A stretch of DNA of 64,000 bases from DASUPK01 sp963736305. GTDB lineage: Bacteria > Actinomycetota > Thermoleophilia > Solirubrobacterales > 70-9. The notes under the pieces were generated by a model, which was not told where the DNA came from, did not search any database, and saw only the letters and a program-made list of their open reading frames with translations. The stretch lies in contig CAVTOD010000007.1 of the NCBI GenBank assembly GCA_963736305.1, positions 186,001 to 250,000 of the forward strand. Reading direction: 5' to 3'. The position numbers and the translations under genes are program-made. Positions within the stretch are counted from its first letter, which is position 1; the number at the start of each line of letters is the position of its first letter. Of the stretch, positions 34,350-41,354 are shown piece by piece.

Positions 34350-34751
34350 GTGGAGGTTCGCGAGGGCATGTCGAGCGTGGTCCTGGCCGTCGGGCCTGGC
34401 CACACCCTGAGGGAGACCGCGACCAAGATGACCGAGAAGGGCACCGGCGCGGCCCTGGTCTTCGACGACGAGTCTCCTGCCCCTCGGATCATCACCGAGC
34501 GAGACATCCTCAACGCCGTTGGCACGGGCAAGGACCCGGACGCCGAGAAGGTCGCCGATCACATGAGCGAGAGCGTGATCTCCGCGGAACCTTCCTGGAG
34601 TCTCGAGCGGGCCGCTGAGGAGATGGTCCAGCGCGGGATCCGCCACCTGGTCATCGTCGAGCGAGGCGAGCTGGTCGGCGTGCTCTCGATGCGGGACATC
34701 GTGCGCTGCTGGACGCAGGTCGGAGCGACCTCGTCCATGTCTCCTCCGTAG
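34350..34751 (+). CDS. CBS-domain pair protein
   Basis: 133 aa consisting almost entirely of two CBS motifs (about residues 8-65 and 72-128): IITERDILNAVGTG closes the first and VGVLSMRDIVRCW the second. CBS pairs bind adenosyl ligands and act as sensors. The GTG at 34350 has GGAGGAGG immediately upstream (34338-34346); the longer upstream frame is not supported. Divergent from the diheme cytochrome (about 100 nt between starts). Target unknown. Confidence 0.82.
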   Translation: MEVREGMSSVVLAVGPGHTLRETATKMTEKGTGAALVFDDESPAPRIITERDILNAVGTGKDPDAEKVADHMSESVISAEPSWSLERAAEEMVQRGIRHLVIVERGELVGVLSMRDIVRCWTQVGATSSMSPP

Positions 34752-34768
34752 CGGCCGCTCGTGGCCGC
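34751..34768. terminator. short hairpin between convergent genes
   Basis: GCGGCC (34751-34756) pairs with GGCCGC (34763-34768) over a 6-nt loop, followed by GGCTTTAT. It sits right after the CBS-protein stop and before the convergent small membrane gene. A six-base-pair stem is modest. Confidence 0.35.
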
Positions 34769-34788
34769 GGCTTTATGGCGAAGCCGGG

Positions 34789-35052
34789 TTACTGATCGGA
34801 CGGCGGAGAGACCGACAGCGGGATCGGGGCCGTGTCGGTGCGCTGGTGGCGCGGCATGCGGGCGATCTCGGCGCGGTTGGCGCGCAGCCAGCCGATCAGC
34901 GAGAAAAGGGCGATCGCTCCTCCGATGACCGCGTAGGGCCACCAGGCGAACAGGCCCACGAGCAGCGCGGCGAAGCCGAAGGCGAACAGCGCCGGGTGGA
35001 CGCTCGGCCCCGACTGGTAGATGACCTCTGTCGGCTTGGGAGGCTGGCTCAT
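34789..35052 (-). CDS. small two-helix membrane protein at the end of the pseudo-oxidase operon
   Basis: 87 aa with two adjacent hydrophobic helices (ALFAFGFAALLVGLFAWW and YAVIGGAIALFSLIGWL, about residues 21-57) and a polar C-terminus. Size and layout resemble the small subunit IV-type proteins of actinobacterial aa3 oxidases, but there is no clear sequence match. The ATG overlaps the stop of the preceding 36-codon gene (ATGA). Last gene of the operon with ctaB, ctaA and the ligand-free oxidase homologues. Confidence 0.6.
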   Translation of the reverse strand: MSQPPKPTEVIYQSGPSVHPALFAFGFAALLVGLFAWWPYAVIGGAIALFSLIGWLRANRAEIARMPRHQRTDTAPIPLSVSPPSDQ

Positions 35053-35159
35053 CGGAGGTAGAGAATCGCGACGTAGAAGGCCAGGGCGAAGACGAGCAGC
35101 GCGAGGGACGCGGCGACCATGCCCGCGCGGATTGTGGCTCTGGCTCGCTCTCGATCCAC
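35049..35159 (-). CDS. 36-aa single-helix membrane protein
   Basis: A GTG-started open frame encoding 36 residues: a basic start (MDRERARATIRAG) and one hydrophobic helix (MVAASLALLVFALAFYVAIL) ending YLR. Its TGA overlaps the ATG of the next gene (ATGA) and it starts 39 nt after ctaB, so it fits the operon exactly. The composition is that of a real inner-membrane mini-protein. Small single-helix subunits are common in cytochrome oxidases (family knowledge); a role with the neighbouring oxidase homologues is inference. Confidence 0.6.
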   Translation of the reverse strand: MDRERARATIRAGMVAASLALLVFALAFYVAILYLR

Positions 35160-35198
35160 GGCGGGAACCCTATCTAAGGCGGGACCGTCGGGCTCGCG

Positions 35199-36173
35199 CT
35201 ATAACGCGCGGTCGAGGGCCATCGCCACGAAGAGCAGGGCGAGATAGGCGAGCGAGCTCAGGTAGAGGCGGCGGGCCGCCGGCCGTGAGGGATGTGCAAG
35301 CAGCACGAGCGCCAGGCCGACGAAGCCCGCCCCGAGGGCCAGCGCCGAGATCAGATAGGCCGTCCCGAACAGCCCGGTGATCACCGGCCCGATCGTGATC
35401 GCGACCAGCAGCAGCGCGTAGAAGACGATCTGATGGCGCGTGGTGGTCTCACCGCGGACCACCGGCAGCATCGGGACGCCGGTACGTGCGTAGTCATCGG
35501 AGATCAGCAACGAAAGCGCCCAGAAGTGCGGCGGCGTCCAGAAGAAGACGATCGCGAACGGCCAGAGCGCGTCCAGCGTGAGTCCACCGGTCGCCGCCGC
35601 CCAGCCGACCAGCGGGGGCATCGCGCCGGCCGCCCCGCCGAGCACGATGTTCTGGGGAGTGCGCGGCTTCAGCCAGAGCGTGTAGACGAAGACGTAGCCG
35701 AGCAGCCCGGTCGCGGCAAGCGCTGCCGTCAGCGCGTTGACCGTGATCCAGAGCTGAACCACCGCGACGACGCCGAGCGTCGTCCCGAAGAGCAACCCGC
35801 GCCGCGGCTCGATCCGTCCGCTGGCCAGGGGCCTGCTGCTCGTGCGGGCCATGCGGGCGTCCCGCTCGCGCTCGATGTATTGGTTGATGGCGCCGGCGCC
35901 GCCTGCGGCCAGGTAGCCGCCCAGACACGTCCAGAGGATCGTGGAGAGCGCCGGCCCGCCGGGATCGGCGACGAACATCGTCGCCACGCAGGTGAGCAGC
36001 AGCAGGGAGATGATCCTGGGCTTGGTGAGCGTGACGTAGTCGTTGGCCACGCCGATTGCCGTGCGCATCGTTCGCGCCCGCGCATCGCCGGGCGTGAGGG
36101 AGACTTGGTCGCCACCGGGGCGGCGAGAGCGCTCGGTCACCCGTTCGGATCCGGTTCCCAGGTGGATGCTCAT
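35199..36173 (-). CDS. ctaB: protoheme IX farnesyltransferase (heme O synthase)
   Basis: A 324-aa UbiA-family membrane enzyme that attaches farnesyl to heme b. N-terminal YVTLTKPRIISL, the first Asp-rich site NQYIERERDARMARTSSRPL and the second ISDDYARTGVPMLPVVRG are all present, with about nine helices. The ATG at 36173 overlaps the ctaA stop (ATGA), which fixes the start although an open frame continues upstream. Product goes to CtaA for heme A, the cofactor of the canonical oxidase in this window. Confidence 0.95.
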   Translation of the reverse strand: MSIHLGTGSERVTERSRRPGGDQVSLTPGDARARTMRTAIGVANDYVTLTKPRIISLLLLTCVATMFVADPGGPALSTILWTCLGGYLAAGGAGAINQYIERERDARMARTSSRPLASGRIEPRRGLLFGTTLGVVAVVQLWITVNALTAALAATGLLGYVFVYTLWLKPRTPQNIVLGGAAGAMPPLVGWAAATGGLTLDALWPFAIVFFWTPPHFWALSLLISDDYARTGVPMLPVVRGETTTRHQIVFYALLLVAITIGPVITGLFGTAYLISALALGAGFVGLALVLLAHPSRPAARRLYLSSLAYLALLFVAMALDRAL

Positions 36174-37213
36174 GCGGCCGCCGCTGATGCCTCGGCGCGC
36201 GGGGCTCGCTCGCGAGAGGGGGCCGGAGTGGGCAGCCACGCGAGCCGGAACGCGATCGAGATCACTGTCGCCCAGAGCAGGGTCGCCGTGGCCAGATGCG
36301 CCACGATCAGCGGCCCGTGCTCACCAAGCCAGACGTTCAGGGCCCCGAGCAGGAGCTGGCAGAGGAGCAGCAGGGCGGCGAGCGCGAGCAGACGGTCGCG
36401 GGACCCGCGCGCGAAGGCGACGGAGAGCAGGACGATGATCGCGATCGTGGCGAGGTAGACCAGCGCCCGATGGGTCAGGTGGATGTCGGTCAGGCGGTTG
36501 TTCCCGAACGGCAGGAACTTGCCCGATCCGCATTCCGGGAACTGCTTTCCGCAGGCGAGGTGGGCGCCGGCGATGTTCTGACCGGCGTCGTTGACGCCCT
36601 CCTCCTCGGTTCCCGCCATATAGCCGCCGGCGACGATCGCGCTGAGCAGCAGGACCGCGGCCACCGCCGCGTAGGGCTTCAGGCCCCTGACCGGAGAGGA
36701 CATGGCAACGCCGGAATCGGCTTCGGCCTGCGAGCGCGCCTTGGCGCCGAGCCAGAGCACCAGGGCGAGGAGGAGCATCGCGGTGCCGAGGTGGGCCGCG
36801 ACCAGCTCCTCGGCGAGGCTGTGCTCGACGGTCAGGCCACCCAGGCCCGCCTGGGCCAGCACCAGGATGCCGGCGAGGAGGGAGCCACGGAAAGCCCAGC
36901 CGTTGCGGTCCCGCAGACCCTTGTAGGCCCGCCAGCAGAGCAGTCCGATGAGGATGACCACCACGGTGGCCAGGAAGCGGTGCGAGAACTCGATCACGCG
37001 GTTCTCGTTGCCGACCAGCGGGATCACCTGCCCGCCGCAGAGCGGCCATCCCTTCGTGCCGCTGCCGCCCGGGCCGCAGCCGAGCCCGGACTCGCTCACA
37101 CGGACGATCCCGCCGACGATGATCAGCAGGAAGGTGACAACAGCGGTGAGGTCTGCCAGGCGACGAAACCGGCGGAGGTCATCCCCGCCGCCCCCGGCAA
37201 CGGGTCCGGCCAT
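36170..37213 (-). CDS. ctaA: heme A synthase
   Basis: 347 aa, eight helices. The four conserved His are in EFSHRFLATVV, LVAAHLGTAM, HLTHRALVYLA and VAHLATATLLW. Extracytoplasmic Cys pairs occur as GLGCGPGGSGTKGWPLCGG and ACGKQFPECGSG, as in Bacillus-type CtaA. It oxidises the methyl group of heme O to formyl. Starts 4 nt after the pseudo-subunit I gene, so it is made from the same transcript; the C-terminal 25 residues are Ala/Pro/Arg-rich. Confidence 0.95.
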   Translation of the reverse strand: MAGPVAGGGGDDLRRFRRLADLTAVVTFLLIIVGGIVRVSESGLGCGPGGSGTKGWPLCGGQVIPLVGNENRVIEFSHRFLATVVVILIGLLCWRAYKGLRDRNGWAFRGSLLAGILVLAQAGLGGLTVEHSLAEELVAAHLGTAMLLLALVLWLGAKARSQAEADSGVAMSSPVRGLKPYAAVAAVLLLSAIVAGGYMAGTEEEGVNDAGQNIAGAHLACGKQFPECGSGKFLPFGNNRLTDIHLTHRALVYLATIAIIVLLSVAFARGSRDRLLALAALLLLCQLLLGALNVWLGEHGPLIVAHLATATLLWATVISIAFRLAWLPTPAPSRERAPRAEASAAAA

Positions 37214-37217
37214 GGCC

Positions 37218-38972
37218 TCAGGCTACCGGCTCTTTGGTCTCCGCCGGGGCGGCACTGGAGGTGTCGCGGCGGCTCACGGCATCGCGGATATCGCGGAGCG
37301 GCTCGTGGCTGCGGACGTCCGGAACGACGTCGAAGTTGTGCGGCGGCGGGGGCGAGGTAGTGAACCACTCGAGTGTCTCGCCGCCCCACGGGTCGTGGCC
37401 CGCGGCTGTTCCGCCCTTGATTCCCAGATACGCGTTGATGATCGACAGGATCACTCCGAGCGCCAGCACGAACGCGCCGATGGTCGCGATCAGGTTGAGC
37501 GCGTCGAGGTGCTGGGCGTTGATCGCGTCGCTCGCCTTGAAGAACTTGAAGATGTCGACCTGCTGGCCGGCGAGCCCCGCGAGGAAGAGCGGGATGAACG
37601 TGAGCTGGGCGCCCAGCACGATCAGGGCGGCCGAGGGCTTCGCGAGCCCCTCGCTCATGGTCATGCCGGTCATCTTCGGGAACCAGTAGTAGAGAGCGGC
37701 GAACCCGCCGAGCACCGGCCCTCCGACCAGGACGTAGCCGGTCGCGGCGGTGGAGGCGGTGGTGTCCGCGAGCAGCCAGTTCACCGGGATGACGCTTTGA
37801 ATCAGCTCTCCGACGAGGCCGAAGCTCAGCGTCGAGATGGCGGCCAGGGCGAATACCATGGGGGCGCGCATCCGCAGGACGCCGCCGGCGATCGTCCCGA
37901 GCCAGTTGACGAAGATTGCGCCGATCGGGATCGTGAGCAGCAGCGACATCAACATCGCCCCGTAGAGCCATCCCATCGGGATCGACGCGCTCATCATGTT
38001 CTGCATCCAGGCGAGCAGGCCGAGCGGCATGATTGCGGCCATCGAGGTCATCAGCGCGCTGCGCGAGAGCACCGGCTTGCTGGAGAAGACCGGCAGGATC
38101 TCCGAGATCGCGCCGAAGGCCGGCAGCAGGAAGACGATGTAGCAGCCCGTGAAGAAGATCCAGCTCAGATGCTGGTAGTAGATGGGCGCTCCACCCTCAC
38201 CGGGGTCGAAGAAGACGCCGCCGAAGTGGCGCTCCATCTCGAGCATGACCAGGGCCGCCAGCATCGCCGAGCCCGCGACGATCATCGTCCAGCTCGAGAC
38301 GGCTCCGGAGAAGGTGAACGCGGGAAGCCTGCGCCAGGCCAGTCCCGGCGCCCGCAGCTTCGAGATCGTCACCGCGAGGTTGATCGACTGGAGGACGAGG
38401 CCCAGGACGGTCAGGCCGACCGCGACGATCCACACGTCCACGCCGTTGTTCTCGATGAAGATCGTGTCCGAGAGCGGCGGCCAGGCGTTGAAGCCGCTCT
38501 CCGGCGGCGTATAGGCGAAGCTCGCGTAGAGCAGGCCGCCCCCGAACACGTAGAGCCAGACCGAGAGGGAGGCGAGGCGGGGGAAGGCGAGCGAGCGAGA
38601 CCCGATCTGCAGCGGGACAACGTAGGTGTAGAGGCCGAAGGCGAGCGGCAGGGCGAAGAGCACGACGAGCGTCGCGCTGCCCACCGAGAGCAGGCGGTTG
38701 AAGGTGACGGGCTCGATCAGGTTGTTCTCGGGAACCCCGAGCTGAAGCCGAATCAGCAGGAAGGAGACGATGCCGAGCACGAGAAACGACAGCGCCGCCC
38801 CGATGTAGAGCCTGCCGACGTCCTTGTGGTCCGGGCTCATCACCATCTCGAGCCAGCGGTTGCGCGCGGGCGCCGGGCCGTCGGTGACCAGCTCGGGGCG
38901 ATGCGGCCTCATAAAACGGGTTGCTCCTCGGCTTTCGCCTCCGAGCACCCTCGCATCTCGTCCGTTCGCCAT
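37218..38972 (-). CDS. heme-copper oxidase subunit I homologue lacking all metal ligands
   Basis: 584 aa, clearly homologous to CtaD: SPDHKDVGRLYIGAAL, YVVPLQIGSRSLAFPRL, YYQHLSWIFF, and GYVLVGGPVLGG followed by ALYYWFPKMTG. Aligned by these anchors to the canonical copy (27991-29916), every ligand is replaced. Heme a His becomes Gly98, CuB His becomes Thr275, the cross-linked Tyr becomes Ile279, the CuB His pair becomes Gln324-Asn325, K-channel Lys becomes Ile353, and the last heme a3/a His become Ala410 and Gly412. About 12 helices remain. The ATG overlaps the stop of the subunit II homologue (TGATG) and GGGGAG lies upstream. It cannot bind hemes a/a3 or CuB in the usual way. Not a decayed gene: the frame is open and codon use normal. 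Confidence 0.9.
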   Translation of the reverse strand: MANGRDARVLGGESRGATRFMRPHRPELVTDGPAPARNRWLEMVMSPDHKDVGRLYIGAALSFLVLGIVSFLLIRLQLGVPENNLIEPVTFNRLLSVGSATLVVLFALPLAFGLYTYVVPLQIGSRSLAFPRLASLSVWLYVFGGGLLYASFAYTPPESGFNAWPPLSDTIFIENNGVDVWIVAVGLTVLGLVLQSINLAVTISKLRAPGLAWRRLPAFTFSGAVSSWTMIVAGSAMLAALVMLEMERHFGGVFFDPGEGGAPIYYQHLSWIFFTGCYIVFLLPAFGAISEILPVFSSKPVLSRSALMTSMAAIMPLGLLAWMQNMMSASIPMGWLYGAMLMSLLLTIPIGAIFVNWLGTIAGGVLRMRAPMVFALAAISTLSFGLVGELIQSVIPVNWLLADTTASTAATGYVLVGGPVLGGFAALYYWFPKMTGMTMSEGLAKPSAALIVLGAQLTFIPLFLAGLAGQQVDIFKFFKASDAINAQHLDALNLIATIGAFVLALGVILSIINAYLGIKGGTAAGHDPWGGETLEWFTTSPPPPHNFDVVPDVRSHEPLRDIRDAVSRRDTSSAAPAETKEPVA

Positions 38973-39679
38973 CAGCTCTCCCCGTTCGCCTTCTGCACGA
39001 ACTGCTGGGCCTCGCTGATGCCGGCCGCCTGCTGTTCCAGCCAGGCCTGGTAGGTCGGCACGTCGACGACGCGGACGCGGGTTCGCATCACCGCGTAGCT
39101 CGCGCCGGAGAAGGCGTAGCTGGCGCCGTCGTAGTTCCCCGTCTCGTCGGCCTTGAACCAGGTCGAGTTGCTCTCTCCGGGCGTCGCGTCGAACTTCCCG
39201 CTCAGGCCCGGCACCCACCAGCGATGGACGACGTCCGTCGAGCAGAGATGCAGGATCACGGCGGTGTCCACCGGGACGACGAGCTCGTAGTACGAGTACG
39301 TGCCGTCCGGATACTCGTAGCGCCAGATCCACTGCTGCCCGCACGCCTTGATCTGCAGCGGCGCCGAGGAGGCCGCGGTCACCGGCAGGTTGAGGGTGCG
39401 CTGCGCGGTCGTCAGCGCGGCCGCCTGCAGGCCGTCCGGCCCGGAGGCTTCGACCTTCTTGGTGTCGTGGGTCAGGAGGACGCCGAGCACGAAGGCGACG
39501 ATGACGATCGCGGCGAACACCCCGGCGGTCGCGAACTGCGCGGGCCGCCGCACGACCAGCCGCCGCGGCTGGCGTCCGCGGGCGGAGCGGAATCGCATGA
39601 TCATGGTGACCAGCGCGAGGTTGATCGCCACCAGCAGCACCAGGCCGATGGCGAGCATCACCCAGTACATGGTGTTCAT
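38972..39679 (-). CDS. oxidase subunit II homologue lacking the CuA ligands
   Basis: 235 aa: two N-terminal helices (about 5-25 and 50-70) and a cupredoxin-like domain. The subunit II aromatic patch is kept (CGQQWIWRYEYPDG) as is DVVHRWWVPGLSGKFDATPG with His152. The CuA loop reads GASYAFSGASYAVM: the two Cys are Ser187 and Ser191, the Glu position is Ala189 and the second His is Tyr195; only His152 and Met198 remain. It should not hold a binuclear CuA centre. Start: the ATG at 39679 preceded by GGAGG is chosen; a TTG at 39730 or ATG at 39670 are alternatives. First gene of the operon with the ligand-free subunit I, ctaA and ctaB. Confidence 0.88.
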   Translation of the reverse strand: MNTMYWVMLAIGLVLLVAINLALVTMIMRFRSARGRQPRRLVVRRPAQFATAGVFAAIVIVAFVLGVLLTHDTKKVEASGPDGLQAAALTTAQRTLNLPVTAASSAPLQIKACGQQWIWRYEYPDGTYSYYELVVPVDTAVILHLCSTDVVHRWWVPGLSGKFDATPGESNSTWFKADETGNYDGASYAFSGASYAVMRTRVRVVDVPTYQAWLEQQAAGISEAQQFVQKANGES

Positions 39680-39776
39680 GTCCTCCGCGTTGGGGGAGTG
39701 CGCGGTGTGGGGGCCAAGGAGGGCTAGCAAGGCGGCGTGAGTCTATTACGCAGCGGCTCTGCCAGAATCGCGGTCG

Positions 39777-39971
39777 ATGGCGGAGGAAGGGACGGCTGCA
39801 CGGGTGTTGCGGCGCCTCGAGCAGCTGCTCCCGAAGGCGGCCGAGGTCTTCTGCCCGCCCGAGGCCGACGACCCGGCCGACTTCTTCTCCTACGGCCACC
39901 ACTCCTCGCAGATCTACGGCTTCCCCTACCAGGCGCTGAAGCGCCGGATGGCGGCCGCGGGTGCTCGCTGA
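39777..39971 (+). CDS. small hypothetical protein
   Basis: 64 aa, soluble. A Leu/Arg-rich amphipathic helix (TAARVLRRLEQLLPKAAEV) is followed by FCPPEADDPADFFSYGHHSS and a basic end. No family recognised. The stop (TGA at 39969-39971) overlaps the CTG start of the M1 peptidase, which supports it being translated. Divergent from the pseudo-oxidase operon. Confidence 0.5.
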   Translation: MAEEGTAARVLRRLEQLLPKAAEVFCPPEADDPADFFSYGHHSSQIYGFPYQALKRRMAAAGAR

Positions 39972-41335
39972 TCAGGCCGCCTCTCGTTAGCGCGGCCCTC
40001 GCCGCCGTTGCGGTGCTGCTGCTCGCGCCCCCCGCCGGGGCACAGAGCCCGGGGGCCCCCGGGATCGGGGACCCCTACTTCCCGCTGATGGGCAACGGCG
40101 GCTACGAGGTCGATCATTACGACCTGGGCCTTGCTGTCCGGCCCAAGCCGGACAAGGTCAGGGCGGTCGCGACGATCAACGCCACTGCGACCCAGGCGCT
40201 GAGCTCGTTCAACCTCGACTTCCGAGGCCTCCGGGTCTCATCGCTCAGCGTCGACGGGGCGCCGGCGGCGGTCATCCGCCGCGGCGGGGAGATGACCGTG
40301 ACGCCATCGGCGCCGATCGCCTCGGGCGCCCGCTTCACGGTGGTGGTCGCCTACCACGGGCGCCCCCGGCCGATCGGCGGGATCGGCTGGATCCGAACGC
40401 ACGACGGGACGGCCGCGTTCAGCGAGCCGAACGGCTCGCCGAGCTGGTTCCCCTGCAACGACCATCCCTCCGACAAAGCGACCTACTCGTTCACGGTGAC
40501 CGTGCCGCGTCGGTATCACGCGATCGCGAACGGGCTGCTCGACTCGACACAGCGCCACGCCGGGTCCACCACCTTCGCCTGGCATGAGCCGCAGCCGATG
40601 GCGACATACCTCGCGACCGTGACCATCGGCCACTTCCCGATCAAGCCCTCGGTCGTCGACGGCCTGCCGGCCTGGACCGCGGTCTCGCGAGGTCTCGGCC
40701 GGCGATCGCGAAGCGGCCTGCGCAAGCTCCCCAAGGTCATCAGCTTCTACAGCGACCGGTTCGGCGCGTATCCGTTCTCGAGCGCCGGGTCGATCGTCAT
40801 CCCGGGGAAGTCCGAGACGGCACTCGAGACGCAGACCAGGCCGGTCTACCTCGGTGCTCCCTTCGGGGCGGTCGTCGCCCACGAGACGGCGCACCAGTGG
40901 TTCGGGGACGCGGTGTCCGTGGCGCAGTGGCAGGACGTCTGGCTGAACGAGGGCTTCGCCACCTGGTCGCAATGGATGTGGTCCGCCCGCGGTGACGACA
41001 AGAAGCTGCGCGAGACCTTCAGGAACTACTTCAACCTGAGCTTCAAGTTCATCGGCATCCGTCATTTCTGGAAGCTGCCTCCGGGGGCTCCCGGGCCGAA
41101 GAAGCTCTTCGCCGTCGCGGTCTACTACCGGGGGGCGATGACCCTCGAGGCCCTGCGCGAGAAGGTCGGGGACGCGCCCTTCTACGCGACGCTCCGCGAT
41201 TGGGTGGCACAGCACAAGTACGGCAACGGGACGACCCGGCAGTTCATCGCGCTGGCCGAGGCCGACTCCGGCGTCTCGCTGGCCAACTTCTTCGACCTCT
41301 GGCTGTTCCAGCCGCGCAAGCCGACGGGCTGGTAG
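39968..41335 (+). CDS. secreted M1 family metallopeptidase with an apparent CTG start
   Basis: 455 aa. Signal peptide RPPLVSAALAAVAVLLLAPP followed by AGAQ, then the N-terminal beta domain and the gluzincin catalytic domain: VVAHETAHQWFGD (zinc His-x3-His, about residue 305) and the third ligand Glu in WLNEGFATWSQW. An aminopeptidase-type enzyme acting outside the cell; the usual GAMEN motif reads PGKSETALE here. No ATG/GTG/TTG in frame would keep the signal peptide; CTG at 39968 does, and it overlaps the previous stop (CTGA). Ends 5 nt before the LexA box of the polymerase gene. Confidence 0.85.
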   Translation: MIRPPLVSAALAAVAVLLLAPPAGAQSPGAPGIGDPYFPLMGNGGYEVDHYDLGLAVRPKPDKVRAVATINATATQALSSFNLDFRGLRVSSLSVDGAPAAVIRRGGEMTVTPSAPIASGARFTVVVAYHGRPRPIGGIGWIRTHDGTAAFSEPNGSPSWFPCNDHPSDKATYSFTVTVPRRYHAIANGLLDSTQRHAGSTTFAWHEPQPMATYLATVTIGHFPIKPSVVDGLPAWTAVSRGLGRRSRSGLRKLPKVISFYSDRFGAYPFSSAGSIVIPGKSETALETQTRPVYLGAPFGAVVAHETAHQWFGDAVSVAQWQDVWLNEGFATWSQWMWSARGDDKKLRETFRNYFNLSFKFIGIRHFWKLPPGAPGPKKLFAVAVYYRGAMTLEALREKVGDAPFYATLRDWVAQHKYGNGTTRQFIALAEADSGVSLANFFDLWLFQPRKPTGW

Positions 41336-41340
41336 CTATG

Positions 41341-41354
41341 CGAACATACGTTCG
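41341..41354. promoter_or_regulatory. LexA (SOS) box
   Basis: CGAACATACGTTCG fits the actinobacterial LexA consensus GAAC-N4-GTTC with flanking C and G. It directly abuts the GTG start of the Y-family polymerase gene (last base shared), so repressor bound here would block initiation at a leaderless promoter. Confidence 0.85.

Noticed and set aside
37218..39730. Loss of oxidase ligands as an effect of frameshifts or errors
   Set aside because: Conserved anchors before and after each ligand site are in the same frame and at normal spacing in both subunits; random errors would not remove all ligands yet keep the folds.
39737..39967. N-terminal extension of the M1 peptidase over the 64-aa gene
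   Set aside because: In that frame the segment is Arg/Gly-rich shadow sequence and would bury the signal peptide in the middle of the protein.
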